Positions 26,284 through 37,212 of a DNA stretch of 64,000 nt are shown here, in pieces. The stretch comes from Hyphomicrobiales bacterium (GTDB lineage: Bacteria; Pseudomonadota; Alphaproteobacteria; Rhizobiales; Beijerinckiaceae). The position numbers were made by a program, and so were the translations under genes. The DNA lies in the NCBI GenBank assembly GCA_947455025.1, contig CANGLU010000005.1, positions 1 to 64,000 of the forward strand. Direction: 5' to 3'. Below the pieces are notes generated by a model, which was not told the origin of the DNA, ran no database searches, and saw only the letters and a program-made list of their open reading frames with translations. Position 1 is the first letter of the stretch; every line of letters starts with the position of its first letter.

Positions 26284-26516
26284 GCACTGCAACGCACGAA
26301 ACCGTGATCGGCCCCGTTAAGCTTGTCAAAATGGCAAACCAAATGGGCGATTTCTTCAAGAGCTATCCGGAAGCGGAAGGCGTGGAAGGCATTCGCGAGC
26401 ATATCGCGAAATTCTGGAACCGGAAAATGCGCGAGGAGCTCTTCGCCTATATTGATGCCACTCCAGACTCTGGCATGACCCCTTTGGTTGCAAAAGCCGT
26501 TGCTAAGCTGCGCTAA
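26280..26516 (+). CDS. fdsD: Formate dehydrogenase delta subunit FdsD
   Basis: A 78-residue small protein found at the end of fds operons and needed for, or associated with, the active soluble formate dehydrogenase. The family features KLVKMANQMGDFF (near 17) and REHIAKFWNRKMREEL (near 41) are present. The ATG at 26280 overlaps the fdhD stop; another in-frame ATG lies two codons upstream. It ends the operon, 14 bp before the end of the oppositely oriented HPP gene. No clear terminator hairpin is seen between them. Confidence 0.92.
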   Translation: MSTATHETVIGPVKLVKMANQMGDFFKSYPEAEGVEGIREHIAKFWNRKMREELFAYIDATPDSGMTPLVAKAVAKLR

Positions 26517-26530
26517 AACCAGCTTGGCCC

Positions 26531-27064
26531 TTAATCGGCTTTAACCAAACGCCCTTTGAGCGAATGAAATCCAATCGCTGCCAATACAAGTGTTAGCGAC
26601 GAGAGGAAAACGGGATTAAACGCAAAGGCAAACCCTAAATCTTTAATCGGCGCACCTGATAACACGGCCGTCAGTGCGACAGCGCCGCCAGGCGGATGCA
26701 AAGAACGCGACAGCGCCATCCCCGAGATAGCCGCAAACACCGCCAATGCGGCTGCGATTTCAATTTGCGGTATAAAGCGAGCACAAATCACGCCAACAAG
26801 CGCGCTCGCCACATTGCCAATGACGACATTCCAAGGCCGTGCCAAAGGACTCTGAGGCAAACAAAATACGATGACAGCCGACGCCCCCATTGGCGCAACA
26901 AGCGGCAAGGAGGCCAAAAGGCTACCGGTCATAACCAGATTCAAACCCGCAATCAGGCCAATAGCAGCCAAAGCACCGAACGCTGCCAAAACATGCTCCC
27001 GATGATTCGGAGAAGCCGGATGGGGTCCAATCACATTCCATATTTTTCGCATCAGCCGACCCAC
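26531..27064 (-). CDS. HPP family integral membrane protein
   Basis: A 177-residue membrane protein of the HPP family, named for the conserved His-Pro-Pro, here in SLHPPGGAVALTAV near 120. Four to five membrane segments are visible (about 25-48, 50-70, 78-95, 97-115, 140-165). Some relatives are implicated in nitrite transport, but the substrate here is unknown. It is transcribed toward fdsD and divergently from flagellin. Start is either the ATG at 27064 or an internal one four codons later. Confidence 0.85.
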   Translation of the reverse strand: MGRLMRKIWNVIGPHPASPNHREHVLAAFGALAAIGLIAGLNLVMTGSLLASLPLVAPMGASAVIVFCLPQSPLARPWNVVIGNVASALVGVICARFIPQIEIAAALAVFAAISGMALSRSLHPPGGAVALTAVLSGAPIKDLGFAFAFNPVFLSSLTLVLAAIGFHSLKGRLVKAD

Positions 27065-27331
27065 GATTGCGTTAACAGACTTTCTAACTCACATACTGTT
27101 CTTATCAAAATACCAAGCGATACGCCAAGGCAAACCCATCGCAAATTTTTTAAAATTCTAACGTCTCACTTATAGGCCCGTTAACCCTAGAACGACCAAT
27201 CGGGCAAAGTCATGTTACCCTTTAAAATTGTACACTTTTTCCGAAGTAAATTTTTATAGCCACAATTTAGACGGGAAATAGATCACTCAGAAGAGTTGAT
27301 CCACGTTCCTATTAACCAGAAGGTAATTTCC

Positions 27332-28531
27332 ATGTCTATTTCACTTTCCGCCGGTATGCGCGGCGCTCTCTCGACGCTCCAAAGCAATCAGCAACTCGTC
27401 CAGCAAGCTCAGCTGCGCCTTGCAACGGGCAAGCGGGTTAGCTCGGCTCTCGATAATCCAAGCAGCTATTTCCGGGCGCAAAACCTAACAAGCCGCGCCA
27501 GCGATCTGCAAAACCTCATGGATGACATGACTCAGGCGTCATCCGTTATGCAGGCAACCAGCAAGGGCTTGGATTCGGTTAAGTCATTGATTGATGCTGC
27601 GAAAGGTCTGGTTGGTAAAGCCAGTCAGTCCGGCCAGAACAACACCTTAACCGGAACGTTGACGACAGCCCTTAAAGCAACTGATTTAGTAGCGGGTACG
27701 GCTGGTGCCGGAATTGTCGGCATGACCATTGGTAAGAAACTCAGCCTGACGGTTGACGGCGGTACGGCGGTTGACGCGATTACTCTTTCGGCAACTTCTA
27801 CCGTTCAGGACGTGATCGACGGCATTAACACCAATACAACTTTAAATCCTAAGGGTAACGGAACGGCGATTAAGGCTTCTCTTGTAGGTGGAAATCTCCA
27901 GATTACGTCCACATCAGGTAAAACAGTCAGCCTTTCTTCGGATGACAGCGATACTAATCTCCAACTTCTCTTGGGAACCAAAACGAACGAAGGCAATGCG
28001 GTTGCTGCAGCGGGAACAGATTTCGTCGACACAACACGCAAATCAATTTCATCTCAATTCGACGACATTTTGAAACAGATTGATCAAACCATTCAAGATT
28101 CAAGCTATGGTGGCATTAATTTGCTGCAGGGCCAAGATTTGAAGGTGACCTTTAACGAAACGGGAACCAGCTCGATTTCGGTCAAGAGCGTCAACTATAC
28201 GGCAAATGGTGAGTTGGGCGTCGCGAACTCAACGCATAGCTTCATCAGCAATGATGACGTTGACGTGGCTTCCGCCAATTTAAAACGTGCCTCCGACAAA
28301 ATCGCCGCACAATCGGCGGTGTTTGCTGCAAACCAGACCGTTATTCAGAACCGTTCGTCCTTCACCAAAAATCTTGTCGATACGTTGAATGCTGGTTCGG
28401 ACAGCTTAACGGCCGCAGATCAGAACCAAGAGTCGGCGAACTTGCTGGCGCTTAATACCCAACAGCAATTGGCGCAATCAACCTTGTCGCTCGCCTCGCA
28501 GGCTAACGCCGCAATCACGCGTTTGTTCTAA
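27332..28531 (+). CDS. Flagellin
   Basis: The filament protein of the flagellum, exported through the flagellar secretion system. From the ATG at 27332 (after AGAAGG) the product has 399 residues with the conserved D0/D1 helices at both ends: MSISLSAGMRGALSTLQSNQ at the start and TQQQLAQSTLSLASQANAAI at the end. The middle (about 110-255) is Thr/Gly/Ser-rich and forms the variable outer domain. flbT and flaF, flagellin-specific factors, lie directly downstream. A hairpin terminator follows at 28609-28642. Confidence 0.93.
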   Translation: MSISLSAGMRGALSTLQSNQQLVQQAQLRLATGKRVSSALDNPSSYFRAQNLTSRASDLQNLMDDMTQASSVMQATSKGLDSVKSLIDAAKGLVGKASQSGQNNTLTGTLTTALKATDLVAGTAGAGIVGMTIGKKLSLTVDGGTAVDAITLSATSTVQDVIDGINTNTTLNPKGNGTAIKASLVGGNLQITSTSGKTVSLSSDDSDTNLQLLLGTKTNEGNAVAAAGTDFVDTTRKSISSQFDDILKQIDQTIQDSSYGGINLLQGQDLKVTFNETGTSSISVKSVNYTANGELGVANSTHSFISNDDVDVASANLKRASDKIAAQSAVFAANQTVIQNRSSFTKNLVDTLNAGSDSLTAADQNQESANLLALNTQQQLAQSTLSLASQANAAITRLF

Positions 28532-28608
28532 GCGTTATTGGTACATTTTATCTTTTATATCTTACGTTAGGGAATATTCATCATTCCTTAAATCGTTTCT
28601 TAGAAAAT

Positions 28609-28642
28609 GGAGAGGTCCAGAGCAATCGGGGCCTCTCTTTTT
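28609..28642 (+). terminator. Rho-independent terminator after flagellin
   Basis: GGAGAGGTCC (28609-28618) pairs with GGGGCCTCTC (28628-28637) and is followed by a run of six T. It lies between flagellin and flbT, so flagellin is likely made as a separate abundant mRNA with partial read-through, or a separate promoter, for flbT-flaF. Confidence 0.8.
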
Positions 28643-28664
28643 TAATACGGAAAAGGATTACGCC

Positions 28665-29105
28665 GTGGCGCTTAAAGTAGAACTCAAGCCCCATGAGAAA
28701 ATCGTTGTCGGATCCGTCATTATTCAAAATGGCGATACCCGAGCTCGGCTACTGATCGAAGGTGAAGCGGCCATTTTGCGCGAACGCGATATTATCGGCG
28801 CATCAGAGGCAGAAAGCCCAGCAAAGCGGATCTATTTTGTCCTGCAGCTGATGTATCTCGATCAAGATGTCGTCGCCCATAAAAATGCCTTTATTGAACT
28901 CATCGATGCGTTCATGCAGGCAGCCCCGAGCGCGTGGCCCATCATTTCAAAAATCACCGATCATGTGATCTCCGGCGACATCTATCGCGCCATCAAAGCG
29001 ACACGTGCTTTGATCGACTATGAAGAGGAAATTACCCATCATGAACTACGCGTTGAACGTTTACCAAAAGACAGCTCAAACGGGAACGAGCCAAAGGCAG
29101 CTTGA
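28665..29105 (+). CDS. flbT: Flagellin-mRNA repressor FlbT
   Basis: A 146-residue FlbT protein. In Caulobacter, FlbT represses flagellin translation by acting on the 5' untranslated region of its mRNA until hook assembly is complete. The family opening ALKVELKPHEKIVVGS and the ESPAKRIYFVLQLMYLD block (near 50) are visible. The gene starts with a GTG at 28665 behind AAAAGGA, 27 nt after the flagellin terminator. Its last 65 bp overlap flaF in another frame. Confidence 0.92.
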   Translation: MALKVELKPHEKIVVGSVIIQNGDTRARLLIEGEAAILRERDIIGASEAESPAKRIYFVLQLMYLDQDVVAHKNAFIELIDAFMQAAPSAWPIISKITDHVISGDIYRAIKATRALIDYEEEITHHELRVERLPKDSSNGNEPKAA

Positions 29106-29418
29106 AGCCACGTTGCTCATGAAATCCGCTACAAGGCTCAAAGCGATTCGCGATCACTGGGATAGTGCTCAAAGCGATCTTGAGCCGGCACTTGCTTATA
29201 ACCGGACCTTATGGACCATCCTATCGACGGCAGCCACTGAGCATGATTCCCAGTTGCCTGCAGATTTGAAGCGAAACATTGCTCTGATTGCCATCTTCAT
29301 TTTTAATCGTTCATTAGATCTACAAATTGATCCAAAAGCATCCGATCTTGACGCATTGATCGATATTAATCGCTCGATTGCGCAGGGCCTATCGGTTGAA
29401 CCGGCGGAGGCTGCCTAA
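29041..29418 (+). CDS. flaF: Flagellin synthesis regulator FlaF
   Basis: FlaF works with FlbT in Alphaproteobacteria to control flagellin production or secretion. The 125-residue protein opens MNYALNVYQKTAQTGTSQRQ, a close fit to the family, and carries RTLWTILSTAATE near 57. The ATG at 29041 lies inside flbT, an overlap of 65 bp, which implies translational coupling. Its stop lies 19 bp from the 3' end of flgL on the opposite strand. Confidence 0.9.
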   Translation: MNYALNVYQKTAQTGTSQRQLEATLLMKSATRLKAIRDHWDSAQSDLEPALAYNRTLWTILSTAATEHDSQLPADLKRNIALIAIFIFNRSLDLQIDPKASDLDALIDINRSIAQGLSVEPAEAA

Positions 29419-29437
29419 TCGGCAACGGAACAACCTG

Positions 29438-30969
29438 TTAAAGATAATCAACCAACGACATTTTCATCAAGCGCGATGTCACTTGATAGGCCACCTGCAA
29501 CTGCGTTTGCAGGGCGGTTAGTTCTGTTGCGGCCTGTTCCGGCGTGATGCTGGTCTTTGAATCAAAGGCCTGCTGCAACAAGGCCTTATAGGAGGTCTGA
29601 TTGCTGCTTTCTGATTTGACAGCTCTTTGGGCAGAAGTTAGCGAGGCTGTAATGGCTTGCAGGTCCGCGTGACCGGTAGTGACTTGCGCGCTCGACCGCG
29701 ATACTAAATCCGAAAATTGTGCATTGGCTAATGTCTCATCGGTCGTTGATGTGGAAGAAACCGCCGCTGCTGCCAAGGCTGCGAGTGTTTCAGCAATACC
29801 TTTTTCGTTTCCTCTTACGCCAATACCAACACTGACGCCTTCGCCAATAAGGCTAGAGACATCTTGCCTTGGATCTCCGCCTGCATTGGCATCCGTGCCG
29901 CTATACCATGCGACAGTCCTCGTACCATTGGCTTGCGCGTCCGTGGAAAATGCGGTTGCCGATGTCAAACTCCCGTCTGGGCCGGGAAGAATTCTCTGGG
30001 GTGGATTGACGGTAGAACTTGAGAAAAAATCCGTCGCCTGCTTAACCGCAGACCCATTAAACAGTTGGACATTGGCCACTTGCTTAAGGGCCGTCGTCAA
30101 TGCCGTTTGAAAATTTGCGGCTGTATCGGCGCCGGTAGCCCCTATGGCAAAGGTTCCATTTGTATTGCTCGTTCCCGCCGTCATCACCAAGGGCGTTGAT
30201 GTACCATCAGGGAGATTTAAAATGATGGTAACGGTCTCACCCGAATGAGGGACGCCCGCTGAAAAATCGGCGGTCATGGTCGGAGGCAACGCACTTCCAA
30301 GCGCCGCCGATCCTTGTGAAAAGGTTGAGGAGACGCTTTTAATCGACATCCCAAAGGGTAGACCAGAAGCCGGCGATGAAAGCGAAACCTGTGCCCTACT
30401 GCCCGTAATTGTCATTCGTCCCAAACCATCAGTGCCTAGGTCCGCCGATTGCCGTTCGGAAACCAATTTCGACAAGCCATCTTTTCCCGCCGAAACATCG
30501 CCGTTTAAGAGTGTATCAACATCTTCCGCAGGGGGGGGGAGGTATTCGCTCCGCCAAAAATATAGCCATTGACCCCACGTGTGTTCACATAGCCCAAAAG
30601 CGAGGTTAGGAGCGACTTCAATTGCGCTTGTCGGGAGGAACGCCCCGCGGCATCGCTCGAATTAATGGCTGCCAAAGGACCCGTTTTCGTGGCATTCGCA
30701 GCGTCTGACAACGCAGACACAGCATTGATCGAGGTTGTCAAATCGATGCCGACTGAAACAATCGATTCAGAAAACATGTCACACGCGCTTAGTCGCGATT
30801 GGAGATCGAGGGTTTGATATACATTGCCGCCAAGTCCTGAATTGGTAGTAGCAATTTTACCTGTTGCGAGCTGAACCGACTTGGCATTCAAATCATCGTG
30901 AATTTTAGCCAATGTCTGGGGAACCCAACCCGACCATGAACCGCCTAACCCCGTACCTGAAATGCTCAT
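29438..30969 (-). pseudogene. flgL: Hook-filament junction protein FlgL, split by a frameshift at a C9 tract
   Basis: FlgL (HAP3) links the hook to the filament. The N-terminal 146 codons from 30969 match the flagellin-like FlgL family (MSISGTGLGGSWSGWVPQTL; GVNGYIFGGANT near 140), and the C-terminal part ends SRLMKMSLVDYL at 29438. The reading frame breaks at a run of nine C on the coding strand (plus-strand 30531-30539): as written the N-terminal frame stops at 30505. Ten (or seven) C would restore one continuous protein of about 510 residues. This may be a true frameshift, an on/off phase-variable tract, or a sequencing error. flgK lies 12 bp upstream on the same strand. Confidence 0.85.
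30531..30539 (-). repeat. Homopolymer run of nine G (nine C on the coding strand) inside flgL
   Basis: A mononucleotide run of nine, the length range in which slipped-strand errors are frequent, lies exactly where the flgL frame is lost. No other run this long was noticed in the window. Confidence 0.9.
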
Positions 30970-30981
30970 GATCGGCCTCCG

Positions 30982-32793
30982 TTACATTTGCATCAATACC
31001 GTGAACATTTCACGGACGGTTGTCATGACCTTGGCATTCGCTGCGTAAACATTTTGTAGCGCCGTCAAATTGGTTAATTCCTGATCCATATTCACGCCGG
31101 AGGCTTGACTGAAACGGCTTTGGATCGAGGAAAGAACCACCGATTGACTGCTATCCAAGGAGGTAATCCGATTGATCATATTGGCTTGCGATTGATAAAC
31201 TTGCTTCACCAAAGTCGCGACCTGTGAAGTGTTACCGACCGACAACCCCGATTCCGGATGCACCTCAATAGCTTGCGTGTTGAATTGTAAAACGAGAGCA
31301 TTCACCCGCGTTGAATCACCCGATGAAGCAATCCCCGTTGCATCGGCCAAGGCAGACGGCTTAGCGGTTAGAGCTGGATTAATCTGTAACCGTGCAGCAA
31401 TTCCGATCCGTTGATCCTTGCCGTCCAATGAACCTGTATAAGGTAAACCCGTTGCTGAATCGGTATATACGGGAAGGGCATTGCCCTGCCCTTGAATTTG
31501 CATATTGGTAACTGAAGCGGAAAGCGACATTACGGATGCAGGCGATGACGCCGTAAATGACACAGTATTCGAAGTCGATGAAACATTTATACCCGCACCC
31601 ATCGCATTCAGACCGGCTTGGATATCGGATACGGCCGTTGCCATTCCGCCAGAGAACCTAACCCCGATGACTTTGTCGTCAGGGTCGGCGGTGGCGCTAT
31701 CGGCAAGCGGCAATTTGGATGCATCATCAACGCGAACAAGGTTAACTTTGTGAACAGCCCCCGAATGATCCGTAAATGTAAGCGCCATCCGATTACCGGA
31801 TTGAATACCCGTGGTATCAAGCGACAGGCCACCCGTCACCGCTGACGATGAGACCGAACGGTTTGATAGGGCAAGCGACAGCCCGGCCCCGATATCGTCT
31901 AATTGTGATTGGGCGCTCGGTAATATTTTATCCCTCAAATCGACAAGCCCGCCAATCTGTCCGCCCAAAGACGCATCACCGGAAAGAAGATCAATCGTTG
32001 CACCGTTTCCGGAAAGCGTAATGGAACCAACGCCGCTTTGGCCAGACACGGCGGAATAGAGGTTGGTTGGCGAAAGCGGCGCATGAGAATTGAAGGCTAA
32101 GCTAGACGCCTGTGAACCTGTTACCAATGAGGTACCATTACGGGTCGCTATGTCGACACTGCCGTCGGGCTGCTCATTTACCGTTATGGCCAACATATTC
32201 AACAATTGTGAAAGGGTGGCGTCACGATTGTCGAGCAGATCCAAATTTTTCTGTGGTCCTGCCGCCTTAATCCTCGAATTAAGCGTGGCCAATTGATTGA
32301 GAAGCGTATTGGCCTGCGTAACGGACTGTGAAATGGCCTCTTCGGTGTTGCTTCGTAAATTTTGTAGACCATTAGACATAGAGCCAAGCTTTTGGGCTAC
32401 ATCTGAGGCGGCCGATAAAACGCTTGATTGCTCAACGTTGCCCGACGGATTATTTTGCAAGGTATTTAGTGCATTTTTAAAATTGTCCATGCTTGAGGAA
32501 AGCTGCGACGTACTGCTTGGATCACCATAGATTCCGTCAAGCTGCTTTGTGTAAGCGGCTTGAATGCTTGTATATCCTGATGCACTTGTTTCGGACCATA
32601 ATTGCTTCTGAACGTAGGAATCAAGGACACGTTGAACATTGGATGTTAATCCGTTTCCATTTTGCCCCACATATTCACGACGTACATAACCCGGCTGATT
32701 GGCTCCCGCGACATTTTGCGAAACCACGGATAGGGCATCTTGTGTATGGTTTAACCCATTAAAGGCATTCGATAGTGCTCCAAATAAATCCAT
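30982..32793 (-). CDS. flgK: Flagellar hook-associated protein FlgK
   Basis: FlgK (HAP1) forms the first ring of the hook-filament junction. The 603-residue protein has the N-terminal rod/hook signature MDLFGALSNAFNGLNHTQDA with VSQNVAGANQPGYVRREYV (about 24-42), and the C-terminal helix SGVNMDQELTNLTALQNVYA (about 563-582) typical of axial proteins. The length is in the usual range. It lies between flgE and flgL on the minus strand, the expected order for assembly genes. Confidence 0.93.
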   Translation of the reverse strand: MDLFGALSNAFNGLNHTQDALSVVSQNVAGANQPGYVRREYVGQNGNGLTSNVQRVLDSYVQKQLWSETSASGYTSIQAAYTKQLDGIYGDPSSTSQLSSSMDNFKNALNTLQNNPSGNVEQSSVLSAASDVAQKLGSMSNGLQNLRSNTEEAISQSVTQANTLLNQLATLNSRIKAAGPQKNLDLLDNRDATLSQLLNMLAITVNEQPDGSVDIATRNGTSLVTGSQASSLAFNSHAPLSPTNLYSAVSGQSGVGSITLSGNGATIDLLSGDASLGGQIGGLVDLRDKILPSAQSQLDDIGAGLSLALSNRSVSSSAVTGGLSLDTTGIQSGNRMALTFTDHSGAVHKVNLVRVDDASKLPLADSATADPDDKVIGVRFSGGMATAVSDIQAGLNAMGAGINVSSTSNTVSFTASSPASVMSLSASVTNMQIQGQGNALPVYTDSATGLPYTGSLDGKDQRIGIAARLQINPALTAKPSALADATGIASSGDSTRVNALVLQFNTQAIEVHPESGLSVGNTSQVATLVKQVYQSQANMINRITSLDSSQSVVLSSIQSRFSQASGVNMDQELTNLTALQNVYAANAKVMTTVREMFTVLMQM

Positions 32794-32821
32794 GGCGTCC
32801 TGCTCTTATTTTAAAAACCTA

Positions 32822-34165
32822 TCAGCGGATGACATTCACCGCTTCCGTCATCATTTGCTGAGCCGCTGTGATAACTTTCGCGTTGGCGGAATAGGCTTGC
32901 TGAGTTGCAATCATCAGGCTGAATTCTTGCGAAATATCGGCATTTGAGGCTTCAAGGCCACCAACCAGAATATTGGAATCGCCCGCGCCATAAATTGGAT
33001 CGCCCGATTGATCAGATTGCTGATAAACGCCACCATCCAAACGCTTTAATGCTTGGCCGCCATTGAATTTCGCAACCGCAATGTCGGCAACGGGCTGTTG
33101 CAAGCCGTTCGAATATTGCGCATAGACGCGCCCTTTGTCGCCAAAATAAACACCCGTCAGTGAAGCTGATGAATAGCCATCTTGCGCAATATTTGTTGTT
33201 CTGAATTGACCCGACGTATCGCCATATTGTGACATGCCAGTAAAATCGACAGCAATCGATCCCAGCGATGTACCGTCAATTGATAACCCGGAAATGGTTA
33301 CTTTCGGCGTTGCCGGAACCGTCATATTTCCGCTGTTGTCGAATTGAAAATTTTGTAAAAATGTCCATTTGGGGCTTGTTCCATTAGCCTTGCTATCATT
33401 CTCATAATAGAGATCATATGTATTGGACGCGTTCTTTACCCATCGCGTTTGTAGCGTAGCAGGCGTACCCTTAGCATCGTATACGGTGACCGAACCGCCA
33501 GCAATTGAGGCATTCAGCAAGGTGCTCTCATTATTGGCCGAATAGGTCGTAGCAACCACGGGCGGAGTGGCGGTTAAGTTTGTGGCTACACCGGCTGGTA
33601 AAGCGTTTGCCGTGTTCGCTGGATTAGAAGGTGTTGAGGGTAAATTGCCCTGATAGGTGATCGTGGAAGTTGCCTTGGGTGCCATATCGCCTGTTGGCAA
33701 TTGGATTGTCGTTGGCACACCTGAATTGGCCATACCCGATGTAGGATCCACGGTATAACCCATGAGGTAATACCCTGCCCCATTAACAAGGTTTTTATTT
33801 TTATCGAGAGCAAAATCACCCCGCCGGGTAAAATAGGGAGATGACCCAAACGAAGAAGCGCCCGATGTGGTTGTTGTCCTTTGACTGGTCGCAAAATAGC
33901 CATCACCAGATAGAGCAATGTTGGAGTTAATTCCCGTCGATTTAAAAGCTCCTGCGACCGAGTTTGTCGCGAGTGAACTCGCATTTACGCCGCCCGTAAT
34001 TCGAGCGCTCAAACTCAAATCTGGAATCATATCCTCAAAACTTGTATCGATCCGCTTATAGCCAATCGTCTGCGAGTTCGCGATGTTGCCAGAAATATTT
34101 TCAAGCGCGAAGGCCTGCGCCGACATACCCGAAACAGCCGTTTGCATTGCTCCAAAAATACCCAT
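32822..34165 (-). CDS. flgE: Flagellar hook protein FlgE
   Basis: The hook subunit. From the ATG at 34165 (MGIFGAMQTAVSGMSAQAFA), behind GTGGAG, the protein has 447 residues; the frame opens four codons earlier, but MGIFGA is the usual family start. The SGNIANSQTIGYKRIDTSFE block (25-44) is the axial-protein signature, and the C-terminal ISQEFSLMIATQQAYSANAK marks FlgE/F/G proteins. It is the first gene of the leftward flgE-flgK-flgL run. Confidence 0.92.
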   Translation of the reverse strand: MGIFGAMQTAVSGMSAQAFALENISGNIANSQTIGYKRIDTSFEDMIPDLSLSARITGGVNASSLATNSVAGAFKSTGINSNIALSGDGYFATSQRTTTTSGASSFGSSPYFTRRGDFALDKNKNLVNGAGYYLMGYTVDPTSGMANSGVPTTIQLPTGDMAPKATSTITYQGNLPSTPSNPANTANALPAGVATNLTATPPVVATTYSANNESTLLNASIAGGSVTVYDAKGTPATLQTRWVKNASNTYDLYYENDSKANGTSPKWTFLQNFQFDNSGNMTVPATPKVTISGLSIDGTSLGSIAVDFTGMSQYGDTSGQFRTTNIAQDGYSSASLTGVYFGDKGRVYAQYSNGLQQPVADIAVAKFNGGQALKRLDGGVYQQSDQSGDPIYGAGDSNILVGGLEASNADISQEFSLMIATQQAYSANAKVITAAQQMMTEAVNVIR

Positions 34166-34307
34166 TTTATGCTCCACTGCCTATGCCAATGATGCTGTTG
34201 CAGCTTAAAGCGCCACAACAGGTTCAAAGGAGCCAACGCAAGCGACATGCCACCATAAAGATGTTGTATTTACGTGATAAAATTTGCTCGTAATTTAGTG
34301 ACCCGGC

Positions 34308-34332
34308 AAAATTGCACCCCTTAGGGGGCAAA
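34308..34332 (-). terminator. Hairpin terminator after the SixA-like gene
   Basis: On the minus strand TTGCCCCC-TAA-GGGGTGCAA (34332-34312) forms a stem and is followed by TTTT (34311-34308). It closes the leftward sixA transcript before the flgE promoter region. Confidence 0.6.
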
Positions 34333-34344
34333 AAATGCCTAGCT

Positions 34345-34860
34345 CTATTCGCCTTGGTCGCGCTCCGGCGTACGGAAGCGTTCGAGCCGCGCCGAACGCA
34401 CGGCGAGGTCAGACCAATGATCGATGTCGCAGTCCAAAACGACAATGCCCGCCGTTGGCATATGCTCCCGCAAACGTGCCAATTCGTAGCGGTCGCCATA
34501 CCCTATCAGCTCCTGCGCGAGATCGTGGAGTGAGGGATTATGCCCAACGAGAATGAGCGTCGCGACCCGATCGGGGATGGATTGCACCAAGCGTAAGACA
34601 AGATCCGATGAGGCGAGATACAAGGCCTTATCATAACGGACGTCCACATCGCCCAACGCCGGCTTGGCCTCGTCCCATGTCATTTTGGTACGCAAGGCAG
34701 GCGAGACAAGCGCCATATCGGGAAGAATATGTTCTGAAGCGAGATAGGCGCCCACGCCTGCGCTATCGCGCATGCCACGCGCGGTCAGGCCTCGATCAAA
34801 ATCAGGCGCCGCATCATGGGGTACCGCTTTTCCGTGGCGAAATAAAATTAATCGACGCAT
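34345..34860 (-). CDS. SixA-like histidine phosphatase
   Basis: A 171-residue histidine phosphatase superfamily protein. It has the RHG catalytic motif with H9 (LILFRHGKAVPHD) and a second histidine in LILVGHNPSLHDLAQEL (about 112-128). The E. coli relative SixA acts on phosphohistidines of signalling proteins; the target here is not known. The gene stands alone with a terminator after it, divergent from a small membrane protein. Confidence 0.88.
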   Translation of the reverse strand: MRRLILFRHGKAVPHDAAPDFDRGLTARGMRDSAGVGAYLASEHILPDMALVSPALRTKMTWDEAKPALGDVDVRYDKALYLASSDLVLRLVQSIPDRVATLILVGHNPSLHDLAQELIGYGDRYELARLREHMPTAGIVVLDCDIDHWSDLAVRSARLERFRTPERDQGE

Positions 34861-34994
34861 GAACCCAAGCTAGGCCAGCCGCGAATAAGCCACAAGTAGC
34901 GTTGTATTCGTTCCACACCCCGTTGAAATAGCTCTTATGAAGGGCCATGTTCCGTCAAGCGCGTTTTCGTCCCTTTTCAGGAATGGCCCGAACC

Positions 34995-35273
34995 ATGGCA
35001 GACCCTTTTTCCCACCGGACTTTTAACACGTTCCGGGTAACGCCTTTCCCCGGATGGGTCATGATTCTTGTGGCTATCGTGGCAGGGGCCTTGGGTATTG
35101 GCATGTTTTTGCTGAGCGCGAGCATCCTATTGGTTCTCACGCCCTTCATCGTGGCGGGCGCCCTTTTCCTACAATGGCGGATACGGCGGGCGTTGCGACA
35201 AGCGGCGCGCGACGCCGATATAACGTCCATTGACGTCGAATACCGCGTGATCGATCGCGAAAAAGACCGTTAA
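34995..35273 (+). CDS. Small membrane protein of unknown function
   Basis: A 92-residue product from the ATG at 34995 (MADPFSHRTFNTFRVTP); ATGs at 34947 and 34983 are alternatives. Two adjacent hydrophobic segments (about 22-45 and 46-62) indicate a membrane hairpin, followed by a basic tail RIRRALRQAARDAD. I do not recognise a named family. It is convergent with the universal stress protein gene, overlapping its end by 4 bp. Confidence 0.7.
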   Translation: MADPFSHRTFNTFRVTPFPGWVMILVAIVAGALGIGMFLLSASILLVLTPFIVAGALFLQWRIRRALRQAARDADITSIDVEYRVIDREKDR

Positions 35274-35713
35274 TTCTTCTTTTCCTGCATCCGAACCACC
35301 ATCACCGAACAAGGTGCATGGCGAACAATGGTCGTGGCATTGGAACCGAGCAAATAAGTCGACATCGCGGGGCGATGCGAACCGATGACGATCAGGTCCG
35401 CCTTGGCATTTTCGGCCTCGGCCAGCACCTCATTATAGACAGATCCCATACGAACGGCTGTTGTGACCTTCGATTTGTCGACCAAAGGAAGTTTGGCCAC
35501 CAATTCCTTCATCCGCTTTTCGCAATCCTCCTGCTGCTCCTCATCAAATGAGGGAGGCACATATTCCATGAAGGTAACGGGCAGGATCGATCGCACATAA
35601 ACAAGATGGATCGACGCATTGGTCATGGCCGCGAGCGCGACAGCCCGATCAAGCGCGGGTTGGGCGACATCGATTTCTGAAAGATCGACCGGAACAACAA
35701 TTGAAGAAAACAT
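35270..35713 (-). CDS. Universal stress protein (UspA family)
   Basis: A 147-residue single UspA domain, opening MFSSIVVPVDLSEID and ending with the ATP-binding-type signature GSHRPAMSTYLLGSNATTIV (about 114-133) followed by HAPCSVMVVR. Family members bind nucleotides and accumulate under stress. No operon partner is evident; the downstream small membrane protein gene converges on it. Confidence 0.9.
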   Translation of the reverse strand: MFSSIVVPVDLSEIDVAQPALDRAVALAAMTNASIHLVYVRSILPVTFMEYVPPSFDEEQQEDCEKRMKELVAKLPLVDKSKVTTAVRMGSVYNEVLAEAENAKADLIVIGSHRPAMSTYLLGSNATTIVRHAPCSVMVVRMQEKKN

Positions 35714-35819
35714 ACCTCATCCCTCCATTAGCCATGATGCCACTGTAAAAGCGACAGCCTGACTATGGATGGATTACCCCCCACCCGCCTTGATCTGAAT
35801 CATAAAGGCTGAAGCCGGA

Positions 35820-37212
<1,393 letters not shown>

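Noticed and set aside
30276-30609. Short + strand frames over the flgL break, including the GGG-rich peptide
   Set aside because: They run antisense to flgL and exist only because of the homopolymer; no start site or homology.
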